Of a stretch of 64,000 bases of DNA, positions 49,701-58,332 are shown in pieces; position 1 is the first letter of the stretch, and each line of letters starts with the position of its first letter. The DNA is taken from positions 3,782,001 through 3,846,000 of the forward strand of contig NZ_AP031573.1 in NCBI RefSeq assembly GCF_041154745.1, written 5' to 3'. The position numbers were made by a program, and so were the translations under genes. Source of the DNA: Flavobacterium sp. CFS9. Its GTDB lineage: Bacteria > Bacteroidota > Bacteroidia > Flavobacteriales > Flavobacteriaceae. The notes below the pieces were generated by a model that was not told the DNA's origin, searched no databases, and saw nothing but the letters and a program-made list of their open reading frames with translations.

Positions 49701-52700
49701 AGTTCCGGTTGTTTTATTTCTTAGTTTATAAGTGTAAATTCTGTCAATTTGGTTTTGTGTAAAAGTGGCTCCTCCGGTTGCAATAGCTTCTAAAGTACCT
49801 GATAAACCGTTACATTTTGCCTGTAAATGAGTTTCTGTCAATACAGGTTTTGTAGGTTGTTCTATTGTATAATTGTTGGTGATTGTACATAATTTTGAAT
49901 CGGTTATCAAAACGGTATAAACTCCTGCAGGAACATTGTTTAAGACAGGACTATTAGTTCCTACTACCATGTTCGAACTATTTTTCCATTGATAGGTATA
50001 TCCCGGAGTTCCGCCCTCTACGGTGATTGCAATTTTACCGGTCGACAAGCCAAAACCTGTTGTTGGGGTAACCGTCTCACTGCTGATGAAAACAGATTTT
50101 GCAGGTTCAGCAATATTAACAGTTTGTGCTTGTGTCTGACATCCGTTAGCGTCACTTATAAATATGGTGTAGCTTCCGTTAGACAATCCTGAAATGATTC
50201 CGTTTTGAGCATCAACTGTTCCGGCACTTGTTACAATAGTGTAGGGTTTGGTGATGTCAGCAAATTTTGTACCTCCTGTGATGGTTAATTTTACAGTACC
50301 GTTACTTCCGCCATGACACGATACATCTGTTTTTACAAAGGTGAATGCCAGTTTATCAGGTTGCGAAATGGTAAAAGTATTGGTGCCAAAAAGAATATTA
50401 TTCTTCTGGTCTTTTACGGTGATAGTATAATTTCCGGCTCCAAGATTTGACGCTTTTGAGCTGGTTGAATTGGCTGTATTATTTTCTGTATGACTATATT
50501 TTACTCCGGTTGTGTTGTTGAGCCATTCAAATGTATAGGCTTTTACACCCCCGGTTACTACAGCTGTAAATTCGGCAGGTGAATCACCATAACAGGCTAT
50601 ATTTGTATTTGGAGTCTGTGTGATACTAATGATTTCAAGTTTATCAGGCTGGATGATTTGATAGTCTGCTTTTGGAAGACTACAGCCATTAGCGTCTTTT
50701 ACAATTAAATGGTAAATTCCAATACCCAGATTTTGTATGGAGGCAGTTGAACCAATTATTGTTGGCGATGCATCTTTTGTCCATTCATAAGTATAATTAG
50801 GTTTTCCACCTGAAACCGTTACCGCTATGCTACCATTTTGAGTTTCAAAACCGGTTAGATCAATTGGGGTAGCGCTCTCAATTTTTAATGGTGCATTTGG
50901 CTGTGTAATTTCAACAGGAATAGTAAGTGTTTCTGTACACCCGTGATCGGCACGATCAGTTACGGTAACATTATAAGTACCAATTGTAAGTCCTGACAAA
51001 TCATCAGAAGTGGAATAATTTACTCCGTTTTTAGTCCATTGCTGTGTGTAAGGACCAGTTCCTCCTGTGATCGTAATATCAATAGCACCGGTTGCGGCAC
51101 CATAACATAAAACATCTGTTTGCTTGGTTAAGGTTACGGTTAATTTATCCGGTTGTTGTAAATCATAGTTGAGTTGTTCTGCTTTTGCAAAAGGACCCGC
51201 TGGTTCAGGATTTGCCGTGTCGGTTACAGAAACACTGTACTTTCCGACAGCATAATTTGTGATTTCCGATGTAGTTTCAGACGGAAGTACAATTCCATTT
51301 TTCTTCCACACATATTTGTAAGGTGCAATTCCACCTTTAGCAAGAGCGACCAATTTTCCGTTAGAATCTCCATTACATTTAATAAATTGGGTTTCTTTGA
51401 TCTGAACTTCCAATAAGTCCGATTCGGTTACCGTATAGTCCTTTGTAACGATACAGCCCGCATTGTCTGCAGTATTAGCACTAGCATCTCTAATTTCTAA
51501 GCGATAAGTTCCTGCTTTCAGAGCGGTTATATCTCTCGTCGTTCTCGGAAAAGTAGGATCACCGGCACGGGTCCAGTTGTATTTGTAAATCGGAGTACCA
51601 CCTGCAGGATCAGCAGGGAATATTATGGAACCTGTATTTTGACCAAAAATGGCGACATTTTTAATGACTGGTGTTGGAACAACTATTGGATCAGGCTGGG
51701 TAATTACTATATTGTCTAATCGGGCAGGGCAGCCATTGTCATCGGTAACGGCAACCCAGTAGGTACCAGCGGGAACATTGCTTAGTCTTGGAGCTGTACT
51801 TCCGTTACTCCATAAATAATAGTAAGCACCGGTTCCTCCCGAAACAGTAACGTCTATCGCTCCATCATTTCCGCCATTACAAGAAACATTACGGCGTTGT
51901 GCAGCTGAGTTTTTTACATTAAGTACTTCATCTGGTTCTGTTATCTTATAAATTATTGAAGTTATGGTGTTATTAGTAGCATCCGTTACTTTAACAGTAT
52001 AGTCTCCTTTAAAAATTCCGCTTAGAGTTGCCGATTCTTTACCGGGCATTTCAGTTCCGTTTAACAACCATTGAAATTTATAATTAGGGGTAGTAGTGTT
52101 TAGTGTTCCGCCACTTGCTACTACGGTTATGCTACCCGTAGGCTGGCCTTTACATTTGATGTTGGTCTGATCTTGCTTAGTTACTTCCAATGCTTTTAAT
52201 TCGATTATTCCGGAAGTTTTATCACATCCGTTTTTATCGACTACTTTGACTTGGTAACTGCCATTTCCTAAGCCTGTAATGGCATTGGTGTTAGCGGTAA
52301 AGGGTTGGCCATTTTTAGTCCAAGAGTAAATATAGTTACCTGCCCCGCCAGTTACTGAGATTGTTATTGTTCCATCAGTTGCTCCGGACGATGTAGGTTG
52401 TGTTTTTGCATCAAGCTTAATTTCTAGTGCAGGAGGTGATGGTTTAATTTCTGTGGTTATATTATTGCTAAACGTACATAAATTTGCATCTGTTACCGTG
52501 TACTTATAGTTACCAGCTTTTAAACCGGTTCTGTTTATACTTGTGCTGCCGTCATTCCAAAGCACTGATAGTGGAGCAACTCCACCCTTTAAGCTTATTT
52601 GAATTTCACCATCATCTGTTCCGAAACAGCTAACATCTTTTTTAGAAAGTACCACTGATTCTATTTGAGGATTAGGCTCTAATAACACTACAGGTCCGGT

Positions 52701-53324
52701 AGCAGGATTTCCTTTGCTATCGGTAACTTCAACTTTATAATAACCGGCAGTTTGCCCTGAGACATCGGGATTTGTACTTGGTCCCGAAATCTTACTGGAG
52801 TTATTTCCGGCTGCGTCACATTTGTACCAGGTATAATTGTAAGTTCGGTTTATTGGTGTTGCGCTGTAAGGATAACCTCCAACAGCTGAAGCTGTCAGAT
52901 TGCCTGTTCCTCCGGGGCATTTTATATTGGCTGGTTTTGGAGTACTGACGATTAGCGCTTGGGGTTCGTAAATTATAAAAGGAATATTACCACTTGTACA
53001 AACTCTGTCTCTGTCTTTCGCGTACATGACGTAGCTTCCGGCTGGCAGAGAAGTCCAGGAAACCGGGGTATAAGGCTGCCCATCTTTGGTAAAGTAATAA
53101 ACGTAGTCGCCTGTACCTCCTTCAAAAATAATAGAAAACGTACCATTGGCTCTGCCATTTTCTGTCGCATTGGTATAACTCAAAGTACCAGATGTAACTG
53201 TAATTGTTTTTGGCGTTGTGATTGTAATGGTTCTCGCTCCGTTAACTGCCGGTTGAGGGTCCGGAGCCTGAGAATATCCCAATAAACTCGTAAGAAACAG
53301 TAGTAGTAAGTAGATTTTTTTCAT
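46752..53324 (-). CDS. Giant SprB-repeat surface protein with T9SS type A sorting domain
   Basis: A 2190-residue T9SS cargo. MKKIYLLLLFLTSLLGYSQ is the signal peptide; the frame to 53399 is rejected because it would put about 25 polar residues before it. About 22 SprB-type Ig-like repeats follow, each of the form C-x-G-x3-G-x-I-x3-x-GG-x-PY-x-W...aGxYxVxVxDxxGC...ITQP. Near residue 1960 an Ig-like unit (VTLCFDQTLTINATIDDD) and a PKD-like unit appear. The C-terminus YPNPSKGAFTVDVLLD...LPSGIYFVLFESQQGSKLRKIIIQ is the type A sorting domain removed by the sortase during export. Repeats follow a three-unit order by cysteine position. SprB homologues are mobile surface adhesins in gliding flavobacteria; a role in adhesion or motility is inferred. 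It sits 22 bases after the 53347 gene. Confidence 0.9.
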   Translation of the reverse strand: MKKIYLLLLFLTSLLGYSQAPDPQPAVNGARTITITTPKTITVTSGTLSYTNATENGRANGTFSIIFEGGTGDYVYYFTKDGQPYTPVSWTSLPAGSYVMYAKDRDRVCTSGNIPFIIYEPQALIVSTPKPANIKCPGGTGNLTASAVGGYPYSATPINRTYNYTWYKCDAAGNNSSKISGPSTNPDVSGQTAGYYKVEVTDSKGNPATGPVVLLEPNPQIESVVLSKKDVSCFGTDDGEIQISLKGGVAPLSVLWNDGSTSINRTGLKAGNYKYTVTDANLCTFSNNITTEIKPSPPALEIKLDAKTQPTSSGATDGTITISVTGGAGNYIYSWTKNGQPFTANTNAITGLGNGSYQVKVVDKNGCDKTSGIIELKALEVTKQDQTNIKCKGQPTGSITVVASGGTLNTTTPNYKFQWLLNGTEMPGKESATLSGIFKGDYTVKVTDATNNTITSIIYKITEPDEVLNVKNSAAQRRNVSCNGGNDGAIDVTVSGGTGAYYYLWSNGSTAPRLSNVPAGTYWVAVTDDNGCPARLDNIVITQPDPIVVPTPVIKNVAIFGQNTGSIIFPADPAGGTPIYKYNWTRAGDPTFPRTTRDITALKAGTYRLEIRDASANTADNAGCIVTKDYTVTESDLLEVQIKETQFIKCNGDSNGKLVALAKGGIAPYKYVWKKNGIVLPSETTSEITNYAVGKYSVSVTDTANPEPAGPFAKAEQLNYDLQQPDKLTVTLTKQTDVLCYGAATGAIDITITGGTGPYTQQWTKNGVNYSTSDDLSGLTIGTYNVTVTDRADHGCTETLTIPVEITQPNAPLKIESATPIDLTGFETQNGSIAVTVSGGKPNYTYEWTKDASPTIIGSTASIQNLGIGIYHLIVKDANGCSLPKADYQIIQPDKLEIISITQTPNTNIACYGDSPAEFTAVVTGGVKAYTFEWLNNTTGVKYSHTENNTANSTSSKASNLGAGNYTITVKDQKNNILFGTNTFTISQPDKLAFTFVKTDVSCHGGSNGTVKLTITGGTKFADITKPYTIVTSAGTVDAQNGIISGLSNGSYTIFISDANGCQTQAQTVNIAEPAKSVFISSETVTPTTGFGLSTGKIAITVEGGTPGYTYQWKNSSNMVVGTNSPVLNNVPAGVYTVLITDSKLCTITNNYTIEQPTKPVLTETHLQAKCNGLSGTLEAIATGGATFTQNQIDRIYTYKLRNKTTGTVVTIVQNTASFKNIPDGDYSLTATDVGNVDSNTIDVTFKQPTAVVVNLISKTPVSCFAGQDGAIQIAVTGGTPFIVNGAPVYNYQWKKRNTATNAYENFTPVALNALTEGDYAVEVRDANYNSADATHCIGILENIIITQPADFGFDVDKITYINPTALNGNDGALHFEIIGGKPNFEYKLYTKDALANITVVKTISNTAAKMVDFTGLVKDHYYVSVQDATGCTKYADFDFTDNPLTITIRQTQDMTCFESNNAILEATIAGGFGTKKISWYRNNVLLPNENNIKLINAKIGTYYAVVKDSKAIEVTTAPIIITQPDYITFTTVPEPVKCLGDTNGSIAITAAGGNGIFRSRYFQNGILVKNWTNFTNGAKTVITDLADGEYTIQVQDTQQCTSTEATVKITSPTALTISKIVSIPATGKGLSNGSLAITAQGANGAYTYNWFKNDGTALNQTTATAINLAAGNYYVIIKDAKNCSLTSQLLEVTEPPLLETSVAVQNVVLCNGDKNGSLKPNTIGGFLKPGESYTYQWFAENNATVLATTTILTGIGKGSYYTIATDSNGNKATSQIFIVTEPQVLNNNLTADYTLCGDFNDWTIDTNPSGGTLPYSYSWNTGAQTASIKNVPPGYYFVKITDKHGCTITKDITIVAPVHLAAAETIKIPTCYAGSDATITLTASGGKAPYTYLWNTGETSNVLKNASAGEYKVVVTDIKGCVINHTYTIVNPPKDVINIGEDVTLCFDQTLTINATIDDDKATYSWTSDKGFKSNKAIVTVSEPANYTVVVTNKLGCEATDTIKISSQNTPISAEFAVSSQVFKNEKFIIVDISNPDADEIEWVIPAGATVISKNKDFAEISFSQAGEYDITLNTKKGNCTAFQTKSVLVTEGEYEENNPDDQTFKKFDLKIYPNPSKGAFTVDVLLDKVMPAHVKVYNLNNNLLIDSKTQEGKDNYLFNFSLTGLPSGIYFVLFESQQGSKLRKIIIQ
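47945..52655 (-). repeat. Six-fold super-repeat of three SprB units inside the giant protein
   Basis: Type 1 repeats have N- and C-terminal Cys, type 2 lacks the N-terminal Cys, and type 3 lacks the C-terminal Cys. The order 1-2-3 occurs six times. The N-terminal Cys codons of the type 1 units lie at 52626, 51879, 51105, 50316, 49533 and 48708, a period of 747-825 bases. Confidence 0.8.
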
Positions 53325-53346
53325 AATGGTATGGTTGTTCGGGAAT

Positions 53347-54552
53347 TTATTGTTCTTCGCAATTGAATTTGTCAACGATTTTAACGGTATGAGGTCCATC
53401 AGTGGTTATGGGGATCTGGTGATAACCGGAAAACTCTATTTTTTTTGGTACGGGCTGACCATTTATCATTTCAGTCTGGTTGTCTAAAATGTAATAGTAC
53501 GGAGTGGTTCCGCCAGCAGCGTGTACTTCTATTGCACCTTTGTTGTCACTGCAAAGAGGCTGCATGGCCTTTGCCCAAAAAGTTAAAGGTGTTTTCTCTT
53601 CTATGGTAAAAGCATCTGTAACAATAGCGCTTAAGCCTACTTTTTGACCGTTATCCGATATGCTTTGTGCCTGGTATTTTATTTTATAAGTACCCGAGGC
53701 TATATCATTCCAGGTATACGTTTTATTAGAAACTTCATTTTCTGAGGCATAAATACTCGAGATAAAACCTGTATCAGGAGCGACCGGATTGGCATGGAAG
53801 AGATTCAGAAGAAGTTTGTTACCTGTTTTTAGCGCCGATTTAAATTTTAGAGTAGCACTGCCTGTTGCTGTATTGCTGCATTTAACAGGGGTTGCTTCCG
53901 GTTTTTTTTCAGCCAGTTCTGGTGAACAGCCGATAATATTATAAATGATTGTATTTGTAAATTGCGTTTGATAACCTGCCTGAAAGAAAATTTGAGATTT
54001 ACCATCGTAATCGCCAATGTCTTTGAGGTTAAAAGTAATGGCTCTTTTTCCCTGAAATTGAGAAGGCATGGGTTTCCATCCCGTTGCATCGTATTGGTAT
54101 TGCCAGTTCCATCCATTGGTTAAAGTAACAACGTCGTCGGCACAAAGGTTATTGGAAACAGGTTGTGTAAGATGAATGGTCCACGCTACTGAATTACCCA
54201 CACAACCCCCAAAGTTTTCCTGAGTGCTCACTGCCGGATTGTATGGAATGGTATATTCCTTTGAACAATTTACCTGACCGTTGCTTTTCTGTTCGAGCGC
54301 TAAGAAATATAATTCATTAATATTCGTAGTGTAAAAAAAGTCATATTGCACTTTTTCCTGAGAGAGAGGAAGTATATTACGGGTTGTAAAAACCAGTCCT
54401 TCATTTCTCCTTCCTTCAATAGTATATCGGGTTGTCTGTGTACCTGGTGTTTTGGGATTTATTGTAGATCGGATCAATAATCCATACTCCGTCTGCCCCT
54501 GAACGACGAGGGTTGTTAAAAAGAATAAGAGTAAGAGTAATTTTTTGTTCAT
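53347..54552 (-). CDS. Secreted SprB-end protein, tandem paralogue 4
   Basis: A 401-residue protein starting MNKKLLLLLFFLTTLVVQGQ, a clear signal peptide. A TTG 15 bases upstream is rejected because it overlaps the preceding gene; the chosen ATG is 4 bases after that gene's stop. The N-terminal half (TEYGLLIRSTINPKTPGTQTTRYTIEG) is unlike those of its neighbours, but from IIGCSPEL on it shares the family plan: a Cys-containing beta domain (CSNTATGSATLKFKSALKTGNKLLLNLF...YTWNDIASGTYKIKYQAQ), then an SprB repeat (PLTFWAKAMQPLCSDNKGAIEVHAAGGTTPYYYILDN). It stops at HTVKIVDKFNCEEQ, before the repeat's last strand. Function unknown; surface structure likely. Confidence 0.78.
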   Translation of the reverse strand: MNKKLLLLLFFLTTLVVQGQTEYGLLIRSTINPKTPGTQTTRYTIEGRRNEGLVFTTRNILPLSQEKVQYDFFYTTNINELYFLALEQKSNGQVNCSKEYTIPYNPAVSTQENFGGCVGNSVAWTIHLTQPVSNNLCADDVVTLTNGWNWQYQYDATGWKPMPSQFQGKRAITFNLKDIGDYDGKSQIFFQAGYQTQFTNTIIYNIIGCSPELAEKKPEATPVKCSNTATGSATLKFKSALKTGNKLLLNLFHANPVAPDTGFISSIYASENEVSNKTYTWNDIASGTYKIKYQAQSISDNGQKVGLSAIVTDAFTIEEKTPLTFWAKAMQPLCSDNKGAIEVHAAGGTTPYYYILDNQTEMINGQPVPKKIEFSGYHQIPITTDGPHTVKIVDKFNCEEQ

Positions 54553-54556
54553 TATG

Positions 54557-55720
54557 TTATTTTTCAATGCAATCAGAGTCGTCTACAACGACTACTTTGT
54601 GATCTCCATCTGTTGTAATGTTGATGGTGTGGGGATTAGTGAAAGGATGTTTTTGTGACAAAGGCTCGCCATCTAAAAGATAGTAGTAGGAGTTTGATCC
54701 ACCGGTAGCAGTTATAAGTATTCCTTTTGGGTCTGTACTGCAGTTTGGTTGTACTGCTGTTGCTGTAAAAGTTAAGGGTGCTCTTGGGGTAATTGTAAAA
54801 TTGCTAATAGTAGACAATGTGGAAGGAGTACCATTACCAAACTGTGTTTGAAATTTAAATTGGTATTGCCCAGGAGGGATATTTTTCCATTTATAACTAA
54901 GTGCGGACACTTTTTCTACTTCAGGATCATTTGAAGTTGCAGAAGTCACACTACCATTACCTACAGGATTGCGATTGAAAAGATATTTCTCACCTGTTTC
55001 TAATGGCCTGCTAAAAGTAAAGATTACACTGCCATTGCTGTAACTGCAAGCGGTAATATTTGGGTCGGAGGTAGCAGAAAGTGTAGGAGAACAAGGTATA
55101 ATGTTGTAAGTAACTACATTAGAATAAACATTTTCATCAGGTGCACTCGGGTCGGAGTCAATTAAAACCCTGAAAATTATAGTTCCCGAATAATTGTTTA
55201 GGGCCGGATAATTAGCTTTAACAAATTCAAAGCTTTGATTGGGTGTGGTAGTAATGTTCATAGGAGTGAAATTAACACCGTTAGTGCTGTATTCCCATGA
55301 AAAACGATAGGGGCCCGGACAGCTTACCGCGGTAAGTGTTTTTTTATCGCAAAATAAATTGGTAAGTACGGTTGGTTCGGGTAAAACGGCATTGGTTATT
55401 CCCCAATAACAATTATCCATGTTAATTGTACTTTGTTCATAACAGGCCATAGGATCACGCCAGGCACAGCCAAAACTGGTATCGGCTATCGAAATAAGTT
55501 CCACATATGTTGGGTTCTGACTAAAGACATGATAATCTCCAAATTCGGCAACTGGTGTAATAACGGTGTTGCCGGACATAAAGTAATAGGACTGTAATGC
55601 AGCGCATTCGTTGACACAGGTACCCATACTATGACGGACGATGTACAGTTTTTGCGAATAACTCTTACTGACAGATAAGAGCATTAGGGTTACTAAAAAA
55701 AGATAAATGATTTTCTTCAT
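54557..55720 (-). CDS. Secreted SprB-end protein, tandem paralogue 3
   Basis: A 387-residue protein with a signal peptide (MKKIIYLFLVTLMLLSVSKSYSQ). The N-terminal part (KLYIVRHSMGTCVNECAALQSYYFMSG) has extra cysteines and is unique to this copy. From about residue 205 it is closely similar to paralogue 2: CSYSNGSVIFTFSRPLETGEKYLFNRNPVGNG, YKWKNIPPGQYQFKFQTQFGN, then the truncated SprB repeat ending VVVVDDSDCIEK. It starts 4 bases after paralogue 2 stops, so the genes are translationally coupled. No T9SS sorting domain. Confidence 0.78.
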   Translation of the reverse strand: MKKIIYLFLVTLMLLSVSKSYSQKLYIVRHSMGTCVNECAALQSYYFMSGNTVITPVAEFGDYHVFSQNPTYVELISIADTSFGCAWRDPMACYEQSTINMDNCYWGITNAVLPEPTVLTNLFCDKKTLTAVSCPGPYRFSWEYSTNGVNFTPMNITTTPNQSFEFVKANYPALNNYSGTIIFRVLIDSDPSAPDENVYSNVVTYNIIPCSPTLSATSDPNITACSYSNGSVIFTFSRPLETGEKYLFNRNPVGNGSVTSATSNDPEVEKVSALSYKWKNIPPGQYQFKFQTQFGNGTPSTLSTISNFTITPRAPLTFTATAVQPNCSTDPKGILITATGGSNSYYYLLDGEPLSQKHPFTNPHTINITTDGDHKVVVVDDSDCIEK

Positions 55721-55724
55721 AGTG

Positions 55725-56972
55725 TTATTTTTCGATACAATCAGAATCGTCTACGACGATTACTTTATGTTCGCCATCTGTTGTTATTTTTATGGTATGA
55801 GGACTTGTAAAGGCATGTTTTTGTTCTGGTAATTCACCGTCTAAAAGATAATAGTAAGAGTTTGACCCTCCTTTAGCCGTTATTAGGATCCCTTTTTCGT
55901 CTGTACTACAGGCAGGTTGTACCGCTGTTGCAGTAAAAGTTAAGGGGGGACTGGGAGTAATGGTAAAATTGGTCACTGTCGACGGAGTAGAAGGGGTATT
56001 GTTCCCAAACTGTGTCTGATACTTAAAATCATATACCCCTGCAGGTATATTTTTCCATTTATAACTAAGTGCAGAAATTTTTTCTACCTCAGGACCATCT
56101 GAAGTTTCAGAACTGGGAACCCCATTGCCTACAGGAATACGATTGAATATGTATTTTTCGCCCGGTTCCAGAGGTCTGCTAAACGTAAAGGTCACACTGC
56201 CATTGCCATAACTGCAAGTGGTAAGGTTTGGACTCGAGGTATGATCTAATTTTGGTGAACAGGGTATTATGGAATAGGTTGCAATATCTGACTCAAAGGT
56301 TTCAATTTTATTGGTATTCAGATTTTCATAATCAACAACAAATCTAATAAAAAGGTTTCCTGTATAATTTTTCAAATCCGGAACATCTTTGAAGTTAAAG
56401 TTTAGCCCTTTTTCGGTATATTGTGCGCCATAAGTAAAGTATTTCCATTGTGTATCGGTACTTTTTTTGTACTGCCACGAATAGCCTGCACCTGACAGCT
56501 GTATTTGTTTTAAAATCGTAAGATTATCACAATTACCAATCATGCCGTTTGTTTGCGGCAGGTCCAAAACCAGAAAGTTGGTGCGGCCATGACAAACTCC
56601 CATAGATAGGTTTTTTGGAGCAACCAGAGTAGTCTGATCATTTTGACGGCATTCCGGTCCGCCCATTTGAGTTGGTTTAACAACATATGAACCATTGATC
56701 GTAATTTTAAGAGGGTATTTAGACGCATCATACTGCACCAGATCATATGTAGTTTTGACATCGTCATCGTTGTTCGTTAGGTCATAGGCTTTACCGAAAG
56801 CCGTAGCTCCGTTAGCAGTGATGTTTACACTGTACGTATTGGATTTGAGGTCAGGACCGTATCTCGTTAACTGTGTTTCAATTAGTATTTTACCGGTTTG
56901 ACCATAGGTGACCTGAGCCGCAAAAAAAGCGACTAGAATCAAAATATAAGTGGTTTTGTGTAAAATATTCAT
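55725..56972 (-). CDS. Secreted SprB-end protein, tandem paralogue 2
   Basis: A 415-residue protein with a signal peptide (MNILHKTTYILILVAFFAAQVTYGQ). The N-terminal domain (KILIETQLTRYGPDLKSNTYSVNITANGATAF) differs from the others; the C-terminal 190 residues are nearly those of paralogue 3 (CSYGNGSVTFTFSRPLEPGEKYIFNRIPVGNG, and ending VIVVDDSDCIEK). This constant C-terminus with variable N-terminus suggests duplication followed by exchange of the exposed domain. The gap to the preceding paralogue is 36 bases. Function unknown. Confidence 0.78.
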   Translation of the reverse strand: MNILHKTTYILILVAFFAAQVTYGQTGKILIETQLTRYGPDLKSNTYSVNITANGATAFGKAYDLTNNDDDVKTTYDLVQYDASKYPLKITINGSYVVKPTQMGGPECRQNDQTTLVAPKNLSMGVCHGRTNFLVLDLPQTNGMIGNCDNLTILKQIQLSGAGYSWQYKKSTDTQWKYFTYGAQYTEKGLNFNFKDVPDLKNYTGNLFIRFVVDYENLNTNKIETFESDIATYSIIPCSPKLDHTSSPNLTTCSYGNGSVTFTFSRPLEPGEKYIFNRIPVGNGVPSSETSDGPEVEKISALSYKWKNIPAGVYDFKYQTQFGNNTPSTPSTVTNFTITPSPPLTFTATAVQPACSTDEKGILITAKGGSNSYYYLLDGELPEQKHAFTSPHTIKITTDGEHKVIVVDDSDCIEK

Positions 56973-57008
56973 TATTGAATGTTTAGAATAGTATCGTATT
57001 TCTTGAAG

Positions 57009-58328
57009 TTATTTTTCCATGCAGTCAAAACGGTCCAGAACAATCACTTTATGGTCACCATCGGTTGCAATTGGTATGATGTCAGGATTTTTAGTAAGCT
57101 CTTTTTTGCTTTCATTATCTAAAATGTAGTAGTAAGGAGGTGATCCTCCATCCACTAAAATCTCAACACCACCTTTATCAGTATTGCATTGAGGCTGCAC
57201 AGCGGTTGCTTTAAAAGTTAACGCCGTAGTATTTTCTATTTTAAAAATCGGAGTTTCTACCGGACTGGATCCAATTGTGGTATTAGGATCAGAAGTGTTT
57301 TGTGTTTGGTATTTTATCATATAAGAACCGGGAGCAAGTCCTTCCCAGGTATAGGCTCTATTGGTAATATCCGTATCTTTTGCAAACCTGTGACTTCTGA
57401 ATGCACCATTTTCATATAAAGTAAGAAGCAACTTTTGGCCCGATGGAACGTCCGAAAGGAAATTTAAAGTTACACTGCCATTTGGTTCGTTATAACATTT
57501 AACCTTAGCAGCTACCGGGGCACCATTAAGTTTAGGAGAGCAGGGAATAAATTTGTAGGTTAAAATATCAGAATAATCATTTGCACCGCCACTTCCGGTT
57601 CTGGTGTATCTCGCCCTTAATTGAAAATTTTGGTTCAATTGCAGATTAGGGATGGATGTAAATGTTATTGGTATGTTTTGTGCCGATCTTGAGGCATAAG
57701 GTAATAACTCTTTCCAATTTGCAGTGTTTGGATCATAATATTCAACGGCAAAAGTCATAAAGCCACTTTCACCAACTACGGCTACCGTAAAATTAAAAGT
57801 CTCACATTGTTTCAGCTCTGAATTTGAAACATTGTAATTGTTTACTTCCACTAGTGTCTGCAAATAGAAGAATTCAAACTGAGTATTGTGTGTAACCGTA
57901 ACGTTATCAAAATTATAAGCAAAGTTAGATTGCCAGTAACCGGAATACGGACCTGTCATAAATGGTGCATGTTTCTGAAAGAATCCCGAAGATACGTTAT
58001 CAACTGCTCCACTAAGACGCAATGGGGTATTGGAAACAACGACACCATCCATCGGACTAGCACCTGAATTTTTTAAAACATACGAAAATGAACTGCTTGA
58101 GCCCGTCGAACTTGCATTGGCATAAGTTCCGTTAAAGGGATATGTATCACCAGTGTTTAAGTAAAAGTAAACGTTTCGGCTGGTGCTTGGTGATTTTCTT
58201 AAGTCCCACTTCACTTTATACTTGTACGTTGTCTGACCGTTAATGAGCTGCATACCAAAAACAGTCAAAAACAGACAGGCCATTTTTAAGGTTAGAGATA
58301 TGTTTTTGTATGTAATAAATAGTTTCAT
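57009..58328 (-). CDS. Secreted SprB-end protein, tandem paralogue 1
   Basis: A 439-residue protein, first of four tandem paralogues. Signal peptide within MKLFITYKNISLTLKMACLFLTVFG...NGQ. The N-terminal domain (TTYKYKVKWDLRKSPSTSRNVYFYLNTGD) is again unique. The shared plan follows: FIPCSPKLNGAPVAAKVKCYNEPNGSVTLNFLSDVPSGQKLLLTLYENG, then LTFKATAVQPQCNTDKGGVEILVDGGSPPYYYILDN, ending KVIVLDRFDCMEK. It is 4 bases after the FN3 gene. The four copies may form parts of one surface assembly or serve as alternative tips. Confidence 0.78.
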   Translation of the reverse strand: MKLFITYKNISLTLKMACLFLTVFGMQLINGQTTYKYKVKWDLRKSPSTSRNVYFYLNTGDTYPFNGTYANASSTGSSSSFSYVLKNSGASPMDGVVVSNTPLRLSGAVDNVSSGFFQKHAPFMTGPYSGYWQSNFAYNFDNVTVTHNTQFEFFYLQTLVEVNNYNVSNSELKQCETFNFTVAVVGESGFMTFAVEYYDPNTANWKELLPYASRSAQNIPITFTSIPNLQLNQNFQLRARYTRTGSGGANDYSDILTYKFIPCSPKLNGAPVAAKVKCYNEPNGSVTLNFLSDVPSGQKLLLTLYENGAFRSHRFAKDTDITNRAYTWEGLAPGSYMIKYQTQNTSDPNTTIGSSPVETPIFKIENTTALTFKATAVQPQCNTDKGGVEILVDGGSPPYYYILDNESKKELTKNPDIIPIATDGDHKVIVLDRFDCMEK

Positions 58329-58332
58329 GTAT

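Noticed and set aside
46752..53324. Repeated DNA considered as a CRISPR or satellite array
   Set aside because: The repetition is at protein level (Ig-like SprB units of about 80-90 residues) with diverged DNA; there are no short identical repeats with spacers.
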